A DNA stretch of 39,338 bases from Bacteroidota bacterium (GTDB lineage: Bacteria; Bacteroidota; Rhodothermia; Rhodothermales; Bin80), in the NCBI GenBank assembly GCA_028875125.1, contig JAPPGC010000029.1:1-39338 (forward strand), given 5' to 3'. The translations under genes and the position numbers were made by a program. The notes beneath the pieces are model-generated. The model ran no database searches. It saw nothing but the letters and a program-made list of their open reading frames with translations, and was not told the DNA's origin. Shown here one piece after another: positions 1 to 7,998 of the stretch. Numbering within the stretch: position 1 is the first letter of the stretch; each line of letters starts with the position of its first letter.

Positions 1-53
1 TGAGATCAGGTCAAAAAGTCAGACACGACGGAAGGGAAATGTCGAAGTCGCGT

Positions 54-167
54 TTAGCAATACTGACTACCGATGACGGAGTCCCCCACATCACCATTGT
101 CGCCACATCCCGCTCCGGTCTGAGCACGAATTATGCAGCCAGGCCAGCTATCTGGAACTACTTGTCC
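54..167 (-). pseudogene. Decayed duplicate of the 3' end of the lipoprotein gene at 884-1225
   Basis: This 114-nt block matches 897-1010 over its whole length with no gaps; a hand count gives about 98 of 114 identical bases. It lies in the same orientation as the intact copy. Read on the minus strand in the frame of the intact gene it gives FVLRPERDVATMVMWGTPS, close to the intact FVLRPERNVATIVMWGTPA, but it is interrupted by TAG and TAA codons just upstream and lacks a start or signal peptide. It is therefore a dead fragment left by a partial duplication. The two copies flank the TlpA-like gene as direct repeats about 840 bp apart. A plus-strand ORF of 115 codons over this region is only its antisense shadow. 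Confidence 0.85.
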
Positions 168-235
168 AGAGAATACGACTACCTTACAACTCAAGCACTC
201 CGGTGCAACCAAAGGACGCACATATGGCTGAACCG

Positions 236-769
236 CTATCTGGCACTCTCGTACGCGGCACCAATCACATCCAGAAGCTTATCGCCCTCCAACTCTTCAT
301 CAATCGCCAAGATAATACCATCCTCGTCTACTAGAATAGGCTTAGGGAATCTCGTGACCTCAAACAGGTCCGTTATTGTACTGTAGTCTTCCCACGTCAT
401 ACGGGTGTGAAGCCAAGGCATAGGGTAGTTGTCTTCTCTAAACTGCTCGATTTCCTCGCGCGTATCAAGAAATGCAATGCTCAAGATTTCAAACCCGGAT
501 TCATTGTACCTAGCGTACGCCTCTTCCAAGTAAGGCATTTCTTCGGTGCAAGGTGCACACCATGTTCCCCAAAAATCAAGCAAATACATTTGGCCTTCAA
601 AATCGACATTCGTGATGGTTACGGTAGGATCATCAAACGAGACAAATGAAAATTCAGGCACGGGATTTCCTGCCAGCACGGGCGTTCTGCTCATGCCAAT
701 CTGGGCGAGTGACAAAGTCGGTGATGCTACCGAGAGAACTAGGGCAAGACAAAAAATTGATTTTTGCAT
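236..769 (-). CDS. Exported TlpA-like thioredoxin-fold protein
   Basis: A 177-residue protein with an N-terminal signal peptide (about residues 1-22, ending SLAQ) followed by a thioredoxin/AhpC-TSA fold. The redox motif WCAPC places the two active cysteines at 71 and 74. The usual cis-proline region follows as TRFPKPILVD (residues 139-148). TlpA/ResA-type proteins reduce disulfides in the periplasm, often for cytochrome c maturation or general thiol balance; no cytochrome maturation genes are near, so the substrate is unknown. It lies 114 nt downstream of the small lipoprotein gene and on the same strand, so it may be read through from mnmA. The gene is bracketed by the direct repeats formed by the lipoprotein gene and its decayed copy. 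Confidence 0.88.
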   Translation of the reverse strand: MQKSIFCLALVLSVASPTLSLAQIGMSRTPVLAGNPVPEFSFVSFDDPTVTITNVDFEGQMYLLDFWGTWCAPCTEEMPYLEEAYARYNESGFEILSIAFLDTREEIEQFREDNYPMPWLHTRMTWEDYSTITDLFEVTRFPKPILVDEDGIILAIDEELEGDKLLDVIGAAYESAR

Positions 770-883
770 CGGCGTGTCGCACAGGCTTTCCGTCCTAGCG
801 TACTGAGACTCAAATGTAATTGTTCGAGCGGGAAGGCTCCCTCGGCAGCACCGGACAACGTAGAATTAGGGGTAACTGCCTCA

Positions 884-1225
884 TTACTCCTCTAACTTAG
901 CAATGCTGACTATCGATGCCGGTGTACCCCACATCACAATTGTCGCCACATTCCGCTCCGGTCTGAGCACGAATTTCACTGCCAGACCAGCTACCTGGAA
1001 TTCCTCGTCCAAGGAACCAAGTGGATAATACTTTTCACCATTATTCGCTTGAATACCGAAAAAGCCACCCTCAAAATCGTTCCATACGATTGTGCCTTCT
1101 CCCTGAATTGTATCGCTCATTATCGTGTGCTGATCAGTTACTTCTGTGTTGGCCGGAACAGTTACGGTCTGACAGGACATCCCCAATGTCATGAGAAGAA
1201 CTGGTATGATATAGCGCGTACACAT
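884..1225 (-). CDS. Small lipoprotein of unknown function
   Basis: A protein of about 113 residues with a signal peptide and a lipobox ending LGMSC (Cys near residue 18), so it should be lipid-anchored in the cell envelope. No family was recognised. The rest is a predicted beta-rich domain of about 90 residues with a conserved-looking core FVLRPERNVATIVMWGTPA near the C terminus. I chose the ATG at 1225, which shares one base with the mnmA stop codon (TGATG), implying translational coupling; a GTG one codon upstream is an alternative. Part of its 3' end is duplicated and decayed at 54-167. Confidence 0.72.
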   Translation of the reverse strand: MCTRYIIPVLLMTLGMSCQTVTVPANTEVTDQHTIMSDTIQGEGTIVWNDFEGGFFGIQANNGEKYYPLGSLDEEFQVAGLAVKFVLRPERNVATIVMWGTPASIVSIAKLEE

Positions 1226-2367
1226 CACAGTTGCTCCTGTATTACAGATCTTGACGCTTCACCGGAACCCTCGAGGACCTGTTGAATCCAACCACCTCCT
1301 AGTACATCATCACCCTCGTAGATCACCACAGATTGACCGGGCGTTATTGCCCGTCTCGGCTGCATAAAGGATACGTGAATCTCGTCATCTGCTGTCTGGT
1401 GCACGATGCAGGGGGCGCCAGGATCTTTATAGCGAATCTTGCCAAGTTCGAGCCGTTCTTCAGGAAGCGCAGGATACTTAATCAGATTAATCTTGTTTGC
1501 CACCAGGGTTTGTTTTAGCAGTTCTTCACGCGGTCCTACCGTGATCGTATTGGATTCTGGATCAATCGCAGATACATACGCAGGATAGCCCAGCGCCAAT
1601 TTCAGTCCACGCCGCTGCCCAATTGTGTAGAATGGATATCCCGCATGACGACCTACTTCAGTACCGTCCGACAGAACAATGGGCCCATCACTGACTTGCT
1701 GGTCCAGGTCGGGCACACGATCGCGCAAAAACCGCCTGTAGTCGTTATCTGGAATAAAGCAGATTTCGTAGGAATCAGGTTTATCAACAACTGCCGTGAG
1801 TCCGTAATCAGCAGCAAGATTCCGGATCGCCGGTTTCTCGTAATGCCCCAGCGGAAAAAGCGATCTGGCTAGTTGCTCCTGTGGGAGTCCCCAAAGCGCA
1901 TAGCTTTGATCTTTATTGAGATCCAGCCCCCTTGACAAAATAAACCGTCCATTTTCCTCACGTACACGAGCATAGTGACCCGTCGCTATTTGGGTGCACC
2001 CCAGATCATCCGCCCTGCGAAGCAATGCGTCCCACTTGATATGTGTATTGCAGAGAACACATGGATTGGGCGTTCGGCCTGCCATGTATTCCTCCGTGAA
2101 TCGTTCAATCACCCAATCCCCAAATTCCTCCCTAATATCAACTATAAAATGTGTGAACCCATACTTCAGGGCAATTTGCCGGGCATCATTCATGGATTCA
2201 AGCGTGCAGCAGCCCACCTCTTTACCACTTTGCCGAGGCGCAACCCCGCTGTAGTCCCATGTTTTCATTGTGAGACCAATCACCTCATAACCCTGCTTAT
2301 GAAGGAGCACCGCGGCGACTGACGAATCCACACCACCGCTCATAGCAACTAGAACGCGTGGTTTCAT
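1225..2367 (-). CDS. mnmA: tRNA-specific 2-thiouridylase MnmA
   Basis: A 380-residue protein, full length for MnmA, which uses ATP and a persulfide sulfur to make 2-thiouridine at wobble position 34 of Lys, Glu and Gln tRNAs. The N-terminal PP-loop SGGVDSS (residues 10-16) binds ATP. The two catalytic cysteines are visible as Cys103 in NPCVLCN and Cys203 in EICFIP. The C-terminal beta-barrel regions with GQRRGL are present. The gene starts 1 nt after the SDR gene stops and its stop overlaps the start of the lipoprotein gene, so the three are probably cotranscribed. No unusual feature was seen. Confidence 0.97.
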   Translation of the reverse strand: MKPRVLVAMSGGVDSSVAAVLLHKQGYEVIGLTMKTWDYSGVAPRQSGKEVGCCTLESMNDARQIALKYGFTHFIVDIREEFGDWVIERFTEEYMAGRTPNPCVLCNTHIKWDALLRRADDLGCTQIATGHYARVREENGRFILSRGLDLNKDQSYALWGLPQEQLARSLFPLGHYEKPAIRNLAADYGLTAVVDKPDSYEICFIPDNDYRRFLRDRVPDLDQQVSDGPIVLSDGTEVGRHAGYPFYTIGQRRGLKLALGYPAYVSAIDPESNTITVGPREELLKQTLVANKINLIKYPALPEERLELGKIRYKDPGAPCIVHQTADDEIHVSFMQPRRAITPGQSVVIYEGDDVLGGGWIQQVLEGSGEASRSVIQEQL

Positions 2368-2368
2368 T

Positions 2369-3181
2369 TCAAATCACATGCTTGGAATAACCTCCATCAA
2401 TGGGTAGTGCTATGCCCGTGATGAATCCTGCTTTTTCACTAGCCAGAAATATTGCTGCCGCAGCAAACTCCCACGGCTCACCCAAACGATTCAGTGATGC
2501 CTGAGAAGCCCAGCCCGCTTCAACTTCCTCCTTAGTCTTACCCTCCCGGACCATTAGATCATCAACCAGGTGCTGCAGCCGCTCCGTTCGTGTAAAGCCA
2601 GGCAAAAGTGTGTTTACTGTAATCCCGTCTTTCCCAACCTCTTCAGATAATGTTTTGGCAAATCCCTGAACCCCCGCCCTGGAAGTATTTGAGAGGTAAA
2701 GGGATCCTATGGGCTGTTTAGCCGCAATAGATGTCAGCATCAGAATTCGTGCATGCCGGTCCTCCCGTGCGGCCCTTCGCAAGTGCGGCAGGGCATACCT
2801 ACAAAGATTAATTGTGCTTACCAGGTTTAACTCCAAACCTGCCTTCCAATCCTCCGCACTAAAATCGTCTATAAAGCCTGTCTTAGGTCCACCGGCATTA
2901 GCCAACAGAATGTTTAATCCCCCAAACCGGTCGACAGATCGGTCGATAGCCATGCGGATTTCAGATTCGCGAGTTACGTCACATACCGTTGGGAAAACTC
3001 TAGCAGGATCAGCCCAGTCATGCTGTAAAATCGCTTCAGCAGCCCTCTGAATCCGAGCCTCATTGCGAGAACAAAAGGTCACATTACAATCCTCACGCAC
3101 CAAAGCCGTAGCCACAGCAAGTCCCAGGCCACTACTTGCCCCAGCTATAAATGCTGATTTTCCTTTGAGTCCGAGATCCAT
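2369..3181 (-). CDS. SDR-family oxidoreductase lacking the usual YxxxK
   Basis: A 270-residue short-chain dehydrogenase/reductase. The Rossmann motif GASSGLG (14-20) and NAGG (95-98) for NAD(P) binding are present, as is the catalytic-region serine (Ser151) and a C-terminal PIDGGYSKH. At the place where classical SDRs have YxxxK, the sequence reads YLSNTSRAG, so the aligned positions are Ser164 and Arg168. This substitution occurs in a known subset of SDRs close to 3-oxoacyl-ACP reductase-like proteins, so the reaction cannot be assigned; it may not use the standard tyrosine. It is the first gene of a minus-strand unit with mnmA (1 nt apart). The start at 3181 is the only good ATG. Confidence 0.9.
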   Translation of the reverse strand: MDLGLKGKSAFIAGASSGLGLAVATALVREDCNVTFCSRNEARIQRAAEAILQHDWADPARVFPTVCDVTRESEIRMAIDRSVDRFGGLNILLANAGGPKTGFIDDFSAEDWKAGLELNLVSTINLCRYALPHLRRAAREDRHARILMLTSIAAKQPIGSLYLSNTSRAGVQGFAKTLSEEVGKDGITVNTLLPGFTRTERLQHLVDDLMVREGKTKEEVEAGWASQASLNRLGEPWEFAAAAIFLASEKAGFITGIALPIDGGYSKHVI

Positions 3182-3720
3182 TTTACTTAGACTTAAGCAG
3201 ACACATGTAACGCCCTACAGGGGCGAATGGCCCATTCCTAACACTGCAAGGCCCTACCGGGGGCATAATCTTCGCTGGTTGGTTATATTTCCGGTTCTTA
3301 TTGGGGCACCTTGGGTTGAACACGGAACCTTCCCGACAGAAGGTTGATAGCGTTTTTTCTGGAACGTCTGGATCAGGTAAGACTCGCTCGAGAACCACAG
3401 TGCCGCAAAGTTGTGCTTATGTCAGGATTTCCTAGATAATCTCCTATAAATGCCAACACTCAATGCCACGCGGACCGAGGAGACTGTATTGATTCATAGA
3501 GCCAATCGCTCGGTGCGTGTCACGGCATTCAGGCCGGAAAACGAACACTCGAAATGATCTTCAATCCGACCAACTACATTCGGGAGTCCAGTGGCAATCT
3601 GACCTCTCGGATTTTCGTTTATAGCCAAGTGCTTACCCGGATCGAAGCCGGTGCTCGGTGATTTTCCCGAAATTTGAATAGAAACCGCGGGGAGTTGACT
3701 CCTGCCCTCTTGTAAAGACC
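3182..3720. other. Gene-free divergent spacer rich in hairpins; possible structured RNA at 3198-3370
   Basis: No credible gene lies here; open frames in it lack family resemblance. The part from 3198 to 3370 holds nested inverted repeats: CAGAC (3198-3202) with GTCTG (3366-3370), AACGC (3209-3213) with GCGTT (3350-3354), GGGC/GCCC (3221-3233), GCCC/GGGC (3251-3264) and AACCTTC/GAAGGTT (3326-3345). A run of six T follows at 3353-3358. The overall size, about 170 nt, would suit a 6S-like or leader RNA, but no conserved family signature was identified and the strand cannot be decided. It must also hold the promoters for the SDR/mnmA unit (minus) and the glycosyltransferase (plus). 3371-3720 shows nothing further. 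Confidence 0.25.
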
Positions 3721-5025
3721 GTGAAACGTGTTCTTTTAATCAGTTACTACTTTCCTCCGTCTGGAGGACCTGGAGTACAGCGAATCCTGAAATTTGTACG
3801 TTACCTGCCCCAATGCGGATGGCTGCCGACAGTCCTGACGGTCGATCCAAACTATGCTGCCTTTCCGTCAATTGACGACTCGCTGCTTGAGGAGATTTCT
3901 TCCGATGTGGAAGTGATCCGCACGCGGGCATGGGATCCATTCAGTGTGTATGGACGCATTCAAGGAAAAAGGAAAGACGAAGTGATCAAGGTCGGATACA
4001 TTGAGGGAAAGCAGGGATTGAAAAATGTTGCTCGATGGCTGAGAGGAAACGTTTTCCTTCCAGATGCCCGAGTGGGATGGGTTCCTTTTGGGTCTCGAGC
4101 CGCCCGAAAGCTGGTGCAAAAACAGAAGTTTGACGCAGTCATGAGCACAGGACCTCCCCATTCAAGTCATCTCATCGGTATGGCAGTACAAAAGGCCTCC
4201 GGCCTTCCTTGGATTGTGGATATGCGAGATCCCTGGGTTGAAATCTATTACCGCGACCAAATGTACGAGGGAGCGATAGCAAAAAGAATCCAGACGCATT
4301 TGGAACGAAAAGTTTTGAGCACTGCCAATGCAGTCATTTCTGTAAGCAGACATTTAGGCATGGGGTTCAAGCGTCGCGTCCATATGCGGCATTACGAAAC
4401 GATTCCCAATGGTTACGACCCCGCTGATATACCGCTGGGTACTTCCCCAGCCAGAGAGCGTGATACCTTCGTGATTGGATATGTTGGAACCTATAGTTTA
4501 CTTACACACTCCAAGGGACTCGTTGCTGCGCTCCAGCAATTGCAGCTCAACGTTTCGGTTGAAGTTCACCTTGTGGGGAAAATCGATTCCGAGGCATTAG
4601 AAGCATATCGTGCGAAAGGCATCCCCGTCAAAGGGGTTCCCTACCTTTCGCATGGTAAGGCAATTGCCTATATGCAGTCTGTAGATGTTCTTATGCTAGC
4701 GCTGCCGCGCGCGTATGGTGACAGTGCCGCAGGAATTGTTTCCGGCAAGGCCTTTGAGTACATATCGGCCCGTCGACCAATTCTAGCTTTAGGACCTACC
4801 AAGGGAGATCTTGCTGATCTTTTGAATCAGACGCAATCTGGAAACATCTTTGACCACGGCGACCGGGAAGGCATCCTTGGATTCTTGAATGACCATCTGG
4901 AATTTCGAGGGAAGTCCTGGAAAATCAACGACGAGGCATTAGCCGAGTATGAACGTCCCCGGCTTGCGTCTAAATTGGCAAGCCTGCTAAACCGTTTGAC
5001 AGTCCTTCCAAATCAGATTCATTAA
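3721..5025 (+). CDS. Glycosyltransferase family 4-like protein
   Basis: A 434-residue GT-B fold glycosyltransferase. The N-terminal half begins with the strand KRVLLISYYFPPSGGPGVQR, typical of GT4 acceptor domains, and the hinge carries IPNGYDP near residue 227. The C-terminal half has the donor-binding region with SGKAFEYISARRPILAL, in which the Glu contacts the sugar nucleotide. It probably adds a sugar to a lipid-linked or surface polysaccharide at the inner face of the membrane. It is followed 7 nt later by the UDP-GlcNAc 2-epimerase gene, which suggests a ManNAc-containing or related glycan. The start is GTG, with no convincing ribosome-binding site, so the N terminus is likely but not certain. 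Confidence 0.88.
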   Translation: MKRVLLISYYFPPSGGPGVQRILKFVRYLPQCGWLPTVLTVDPNYAAFPSIDDSLLEEISSDVEVIRTRAWDPFSVYGRIQGKRKDEVIKVGYIEGKQGLKNVARWLRGNVFLPDARVGWVPFGSRAARKLVQKQKFDAVMSTGPPHSSHLIGMAVQKASGLPWIVDMRDPWVEIYYRDQMYEGAIAKRIQTHLERKVLSTANAVISVSRHLGMGFKRRVHMRHYETIPNGYDPADIPLGTSPARERDTFVIGYVGTYSLLTHSKGLVAALQQLQLNVSVEVHLVGKIDSEALEAYRAKGIPVKGVPYLSHGKAIAYMQSVDVLMLALPRAYGDSAAGIVSGKAFEYISARRPILALGPTKGDLADLLNQTQSGNIFDHGDREGILGFLNDHLEFRGKSWKINDEALAEYERPRLASKLASLLNRLTVLPNQIH

Positions 5026-5032
5026 ACAACAC

Positions 5033-6094
5033 ATGCATGTCTGTACGCTGGTCGGGGCTCGGCCGCAATTCGTGAAGGCAGCAGCCGTGAGTCCTGCATT
5101 AAAGGAAGCCGGTATCAAGGAAACGTTGATTCATTCGGGGCAGCACTATGATACGCTGCTGAGTCAGGTCTTTTTTGAGGAACTCGGTGTTCCCGCGCCA
5201 GTCTCGAATCTTGAGGCTGGATCGGGATCTCACGCAAAACAGACCGGAGATATCATGGTCCGGTTGGAACGGTTCATTGAAGAGACCGGACCGTATGATG
5301 CGGTCATTGTATATGGGGATACGAACACCACGCTTGCAGGGGCTTTGGTTGCGGCGAAGGGTAACATCCCACTTGCACATGTTGAAGCTGGGATTCGTAG
5401 CTTCAATTGGTTGATGCCAGAAGAGATCAATCGGATTTTGACCGATCGGGTATCAAAGTGGCTGTTCGCTCCAACCGAAATAGCGGTTGAGAATTTAAAC
5501 CGAGAGGGCCTTTCAGCACAGACTATTCTCGTGGGGGATGTTATGTTGGATGCCACGCACATGTTTGCTGAACGCGCGAGAGAGAGATGGCCACTGGAAT
5601 CCATGACCCATCATCCCCCCAAGGGATACTTCCTGGCAACCGTACACCGTCCATCCAATACAGATATCCGAGATAATCTTCAAAATATTTTCAATGCCTT
5701 CGGGAAGCTACCTCTGCCCATTATCTTACCGCTTCATCCACGGACCAGAGCTGCACTCAAGGACATTGCGGTGCCAGACAATGTGGAGATTCGAGATCCC
5801 GTCAGTTATCTGGCGATGCTGACACTCACCTCAAATGCACATCGCGTACTTACTGACAGTGGTGGACTCCAGAAAGAGGCCTACTGGTTTGGTGTGAGTT
5901 GTGTAATACTGCGTGAGGAGACCGAATACCCGGAAACTTTCGAAAACAACTGGAGCGTGTGTGCAGGCGCAGACCACGCGTCAATCGTAAATGCAGCAAT
6001 GGGAAAACCAACCGGACCGCAATGCCGCCTCGGTGAAGGCCCCGAGGGCCGTGCCAACATGATGATTGCCCGGTCTCTACTCAGAAATGCTTGA
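5033..6094 (+). CDS. wecB: UDP-N-acetylglucosamine 2-epimerase (non-hydrolysing)
   Basis: A 353-residue protein, within the usual range for WecB/MnaA, which interconverts UDP-GlcNAc and UDP-ManNAc. Family motifs appear in order: GARPQFVKAA (8-17), HSGQHYD (34-40), YGDTNT (94-99), HVEAGIRSF (117-124, with Glu119), PEEINR (129-134, Glu131), TVHRPSNTD (203-211, His205), PLHPRT (233-238) and LTDSGGLQKEA (273-283), which binds the UDP. The product feeds surface glycan synthesis together with the preceding glycosyltransferase; the two form an operon with 7 nt between them. The next gene, apt, is convergent. Confidence 0.95.
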   Translation: MHVCTLVGARPQFVKAAAVSPALKEAGIKETLIHSGQHYDTLLSQVFFEELGVPAPVSNLEAGSGSHAKQTGDIMVRLERFIEETGPYDAVIVYGDTNTTLAGALVAAKGNIPLAHVEAGIRSFNWLMPEEINRILTDRVSKWLFAPTEIAVENLNREGLSAQTILVGDVMLDATHMFAERARERWPLESMTHHPPKGYFLATVHRPSNTDIRDNLQNIFNAFGKLPLPIILPLHPRTRAALKDIAVPDNVEIRDPVSYLAMLTLTSNAHRVLTDSGGLQKEAYWFGVSCVILREETEYPETFENNWSVCAGADHASIVNAAMGKPTGPQCRLGEGPEGRANMMIARSLLRNA

Positions 6095-6197
6095 TCCCCA
6101 TAAACCTGTCCCATTCCGCATCCGCTCTCCTAGTTTGAGCGAATCTCTAGATTCCTATCAGATTCTGGTGGTTTATTGGACCGGTATTCCTTAAGGT

Positions 6198-6223
6198 GTC
6201 TGTGCAAAATGAAATGCACGGAC
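6198..6223. terminator. Hairpin between convergent wecB and apt
   Basis: A 9-bp stem, GTCTGTGCA with TGCACGGAC, containing one G-U wobble and an 8-nt A-rich loop, lies in the 180-bp spacer between two genes that end towards each other. The symmetric position suits a bidirectional terminator, but there is no clear T run on either side, so this is an inference from position and structure only. Confidence 0.35.
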
Positions 6224-6274
6224 CAGCAAATGCAGGAAAAGCCCGGCACCTCAAAATCTTTCCACGGGAAACGA

Positions 6275-6802
6275 TCACGTCCGGACTACCACATGTATCT
6301 TGTGGTTCCGCTGCAATTTTGCACGGCCATTCAGCTCAGGTATCTCAACTAGAAACGTAAATCCAACGATCTCCGCTCCGCTTCTTTCCACGAGCGTTTC
6401 TGTCGCAGCAGCCGTACCTCCTGTGGCAAGTAGATCATCATGAATCAAGACACGATCGCTCGGTAATACCGAGTCCAGGTGTATTTCAATTCTATCTGAA
6501 CCGTACTCGAGATTGTAAGCTACTGAACGTGTCTCGCGCGGGAGTTTGCCCTCCTTGCGCACGGGTACAAAGCCGGCCCCCAATTCAAGCGCAACCATTG
6601 GTCCGAGAACAAACCCCCTGGACTCAATAGCGACAACCTTGGTGATATTCTGATCCTCAAACGGTTTCTTTAAATGCTGCACGGCTGACTTGAGGAGTGC
6701 CAGATCGGACAGGATTGGTGTGATATCCTTAAAATTGATCCCGGGCTTGGGAAAGTCCGGGATCGTTCGGATCACTTTCCTGATCGCATCAACAGATTCC
6801 AT
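6275..6802 (-). CDS. apt: Adenine phosphoribosyltransferase
   Basis: A 175-residue type I phosphoribosyltransferase that makes AMP from adenine and PRPP in purine salvage. The start of the family pattern IRTIPDFPKPGINFKDITP is intact, the mid-region VVAIESRGFVLG is typical, and the PRPP-binding loop reads VLIHDDLLATGGT, with the two acidic residues and the TGGT turn. I chose the ATG at 6802 because it gives the usual Apt N terminus; a GTG start ten codons upstream (6832) is possible. It lies 43 nt downstream of the CarboxypepD-like gene on the same strand. Confidence 0.95.
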   Translation of the reverse strand: MESVDAIRKVIRTIPDFPKPGINFKDITPILSDLALLKSAVQHLKKPFEDQNITKVVAIESRGFVLGPMVALELGAGFVPVRKEGKLPRETRSVAYNLEYGSDRIEIHLDSVLPSDRVLIHDDLLATGGTAAATETLVERSGAEIVGFTFLVEIPELNGRAKLQRNHKIHVVVRT

Positions 6803-6845
6803 TGGTTTTATTCCGGTATACCTGTTACCCACCGGAATATAGGAA

Positions 6846-7943
6846 TTATCGGCGACCCGATGATCTTTGTCTGAGTAGTTGGTCTATAAGCTCTTTAATG
6901 TGCTCCTCCTTATTCTCCTGACGCTCCTCCATCATTCTGGCGCGCAAGGACTGTTGATGTTCAAATAGCTCCTCCGCCTTCGCTTTCAGCGCATCCATCT
7001 TTTCCACGTGTGTTTCTTCATCCGCCCGACGCACTTCATGCGCTAATCGGCGCAACTCGACCATCATCTCCCTTAATGCTTCCGCATGTTCGCTAGGAAT
7101 TTCAGAGTCCGAATGATGTCGTCCCCTCCGGTCGAAATCCCACGCCCGACCATGCCGCTGGTGTCGACCAGCTCTATCACGAACACGCTTACGGCCACGC
7201 TCCATTCTACCATGATTCCTTGAATGGCCGCGCCTATAGTGTCCATCAGTTCTGCCGCGAGCACGCTGACGTCCTCTCTCCATTCTCTCTGGGATTCGTG
7301 CTCGCATAACACGATCCCCGCGAATAATTACCACAACTGAATCTCCCTCAGTATTCACAACTACATCCCGCTCCACAAAACCTGGCCCGCGCCGGGATAA
7401 AGAATACCTTATCCTCCTGCCATCGGGACGGATCACAAATGTCGAATCTTCTTCAGAAACCACAGCGTATCCGCGTGCACCCCAGAATGGACTGTCTATA
7501 CGGATTCTGGGAAATCGCACTTCTTCCAAGGATACAATCGTCGTGTCTCCCTCGACATTTACAACCACCACCGTCGAATCTTCTCCCCTGGTGAACGAAT
7601 AGCCTCGTGCCTTTAAAACCCTTTCCGTGCGTTCCCTGCGAGAATCTATCTCCAGGGAAAAGTTGATTTCAGTTCTTCCCTCCATCTCCACGGTTTGGCT
7701 GGCAAAGCCGATAAACGCAACCGTGAGTGACCCATTGGGATCGTCCACTTCAAGGGAAAATGATCCGTCTCTGTCGGTGGCGGTGCCATTACGCGCACCA
7801 GTTTCGATAACCGAAGCCCCGGCAAGAGGTTGATTGTCAGGTGCGGAAACGACTGTGCCGCTAACGGTGTGGTCCTGTGCCTGCGAAGGCAACGCTATCA
7901 GCATCATGACAATGCCGATTGTGAATGCAAAAAGCTGTTTCAT
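6846..7943 (-). CDS. Exported protein with CarboxypepD_reg-like domain and Arg/His/Gly-rich tail
   Basis: A 365-residue exported protein. The signal peptide (about 1-22, ending SQAQ) is followed by a carboxypeptidase regulatory-like beta-sandwich (about 26-95) with the pattern VSGTVVSAPDNQPLAGASV, common in Bacteroidota envelope proteins. A middle region repeats short EEDSTFVI / EGDSVVVI segments. Residues about 220-280 are very rich in Arg, His and Gly, with two related MERGR-type units. The last 85 residues are charged and predicted helical, possibly coiled coil. It is the last member of the sigma/anti-sigma unit and shares with the preceding exported protein a helical, charged C terminus, suggesting related roles in the envelope, perhaps metal or stress sensing; this is inference. 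Confidence 0.8.
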   Translation of the reverse strand: MKQLFAFTIGIVMMLIALPSQAQDHTVSGTVVSAPDNQPLAGASVIETGARNGTATDRDGSFSLEVDDPNGSLTVAFIGFASQTVEMEGRTEINFSLEIDSRRERTERVLKARGYSFTRGEDSTVVVVNVEGDTTIVSLEEVRFPRIRIDSPFWGARGYAVVSEEDSTFVIRPDGRRIRYSLSRRGPGFVERDVVVNTEGDSVVVIIRGDRVMRARIPERMERGRQRARGRTDGHYRRGHSRNHGRMERGRKRVRDRAGRHQRHGRAWDFDRRGRHHSDSEIPSEHAEALREMMVELRRLAHEVRRADEETHVEKMDALKAKAEELFEHQQSLRARMMEERQENKEEHIKELIDQLLRQRSSGRR

Positions 7944-7998
7944 CTTTATGGTTTGATCTGTGCTTTGTCACACGTTATGGATTTGCGCATAACTCCTA

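Noticed and set aside
39-386. Plus-strand ORF of 115 codons at the left edge
   Set aside because: It is antisense to the decayed lipoprotein fragment and to the TlpA-like gene, and has no protein-like features of its own.
3301-3360. tRNA-like stretch in the spacer (GGGTTGAACACGGAACC and a following stem)
   Set aside because: The would-be anticodon stem has a 6-nt loop, the T-loop sequence is wrong, and no acceptor stem can be drawn.
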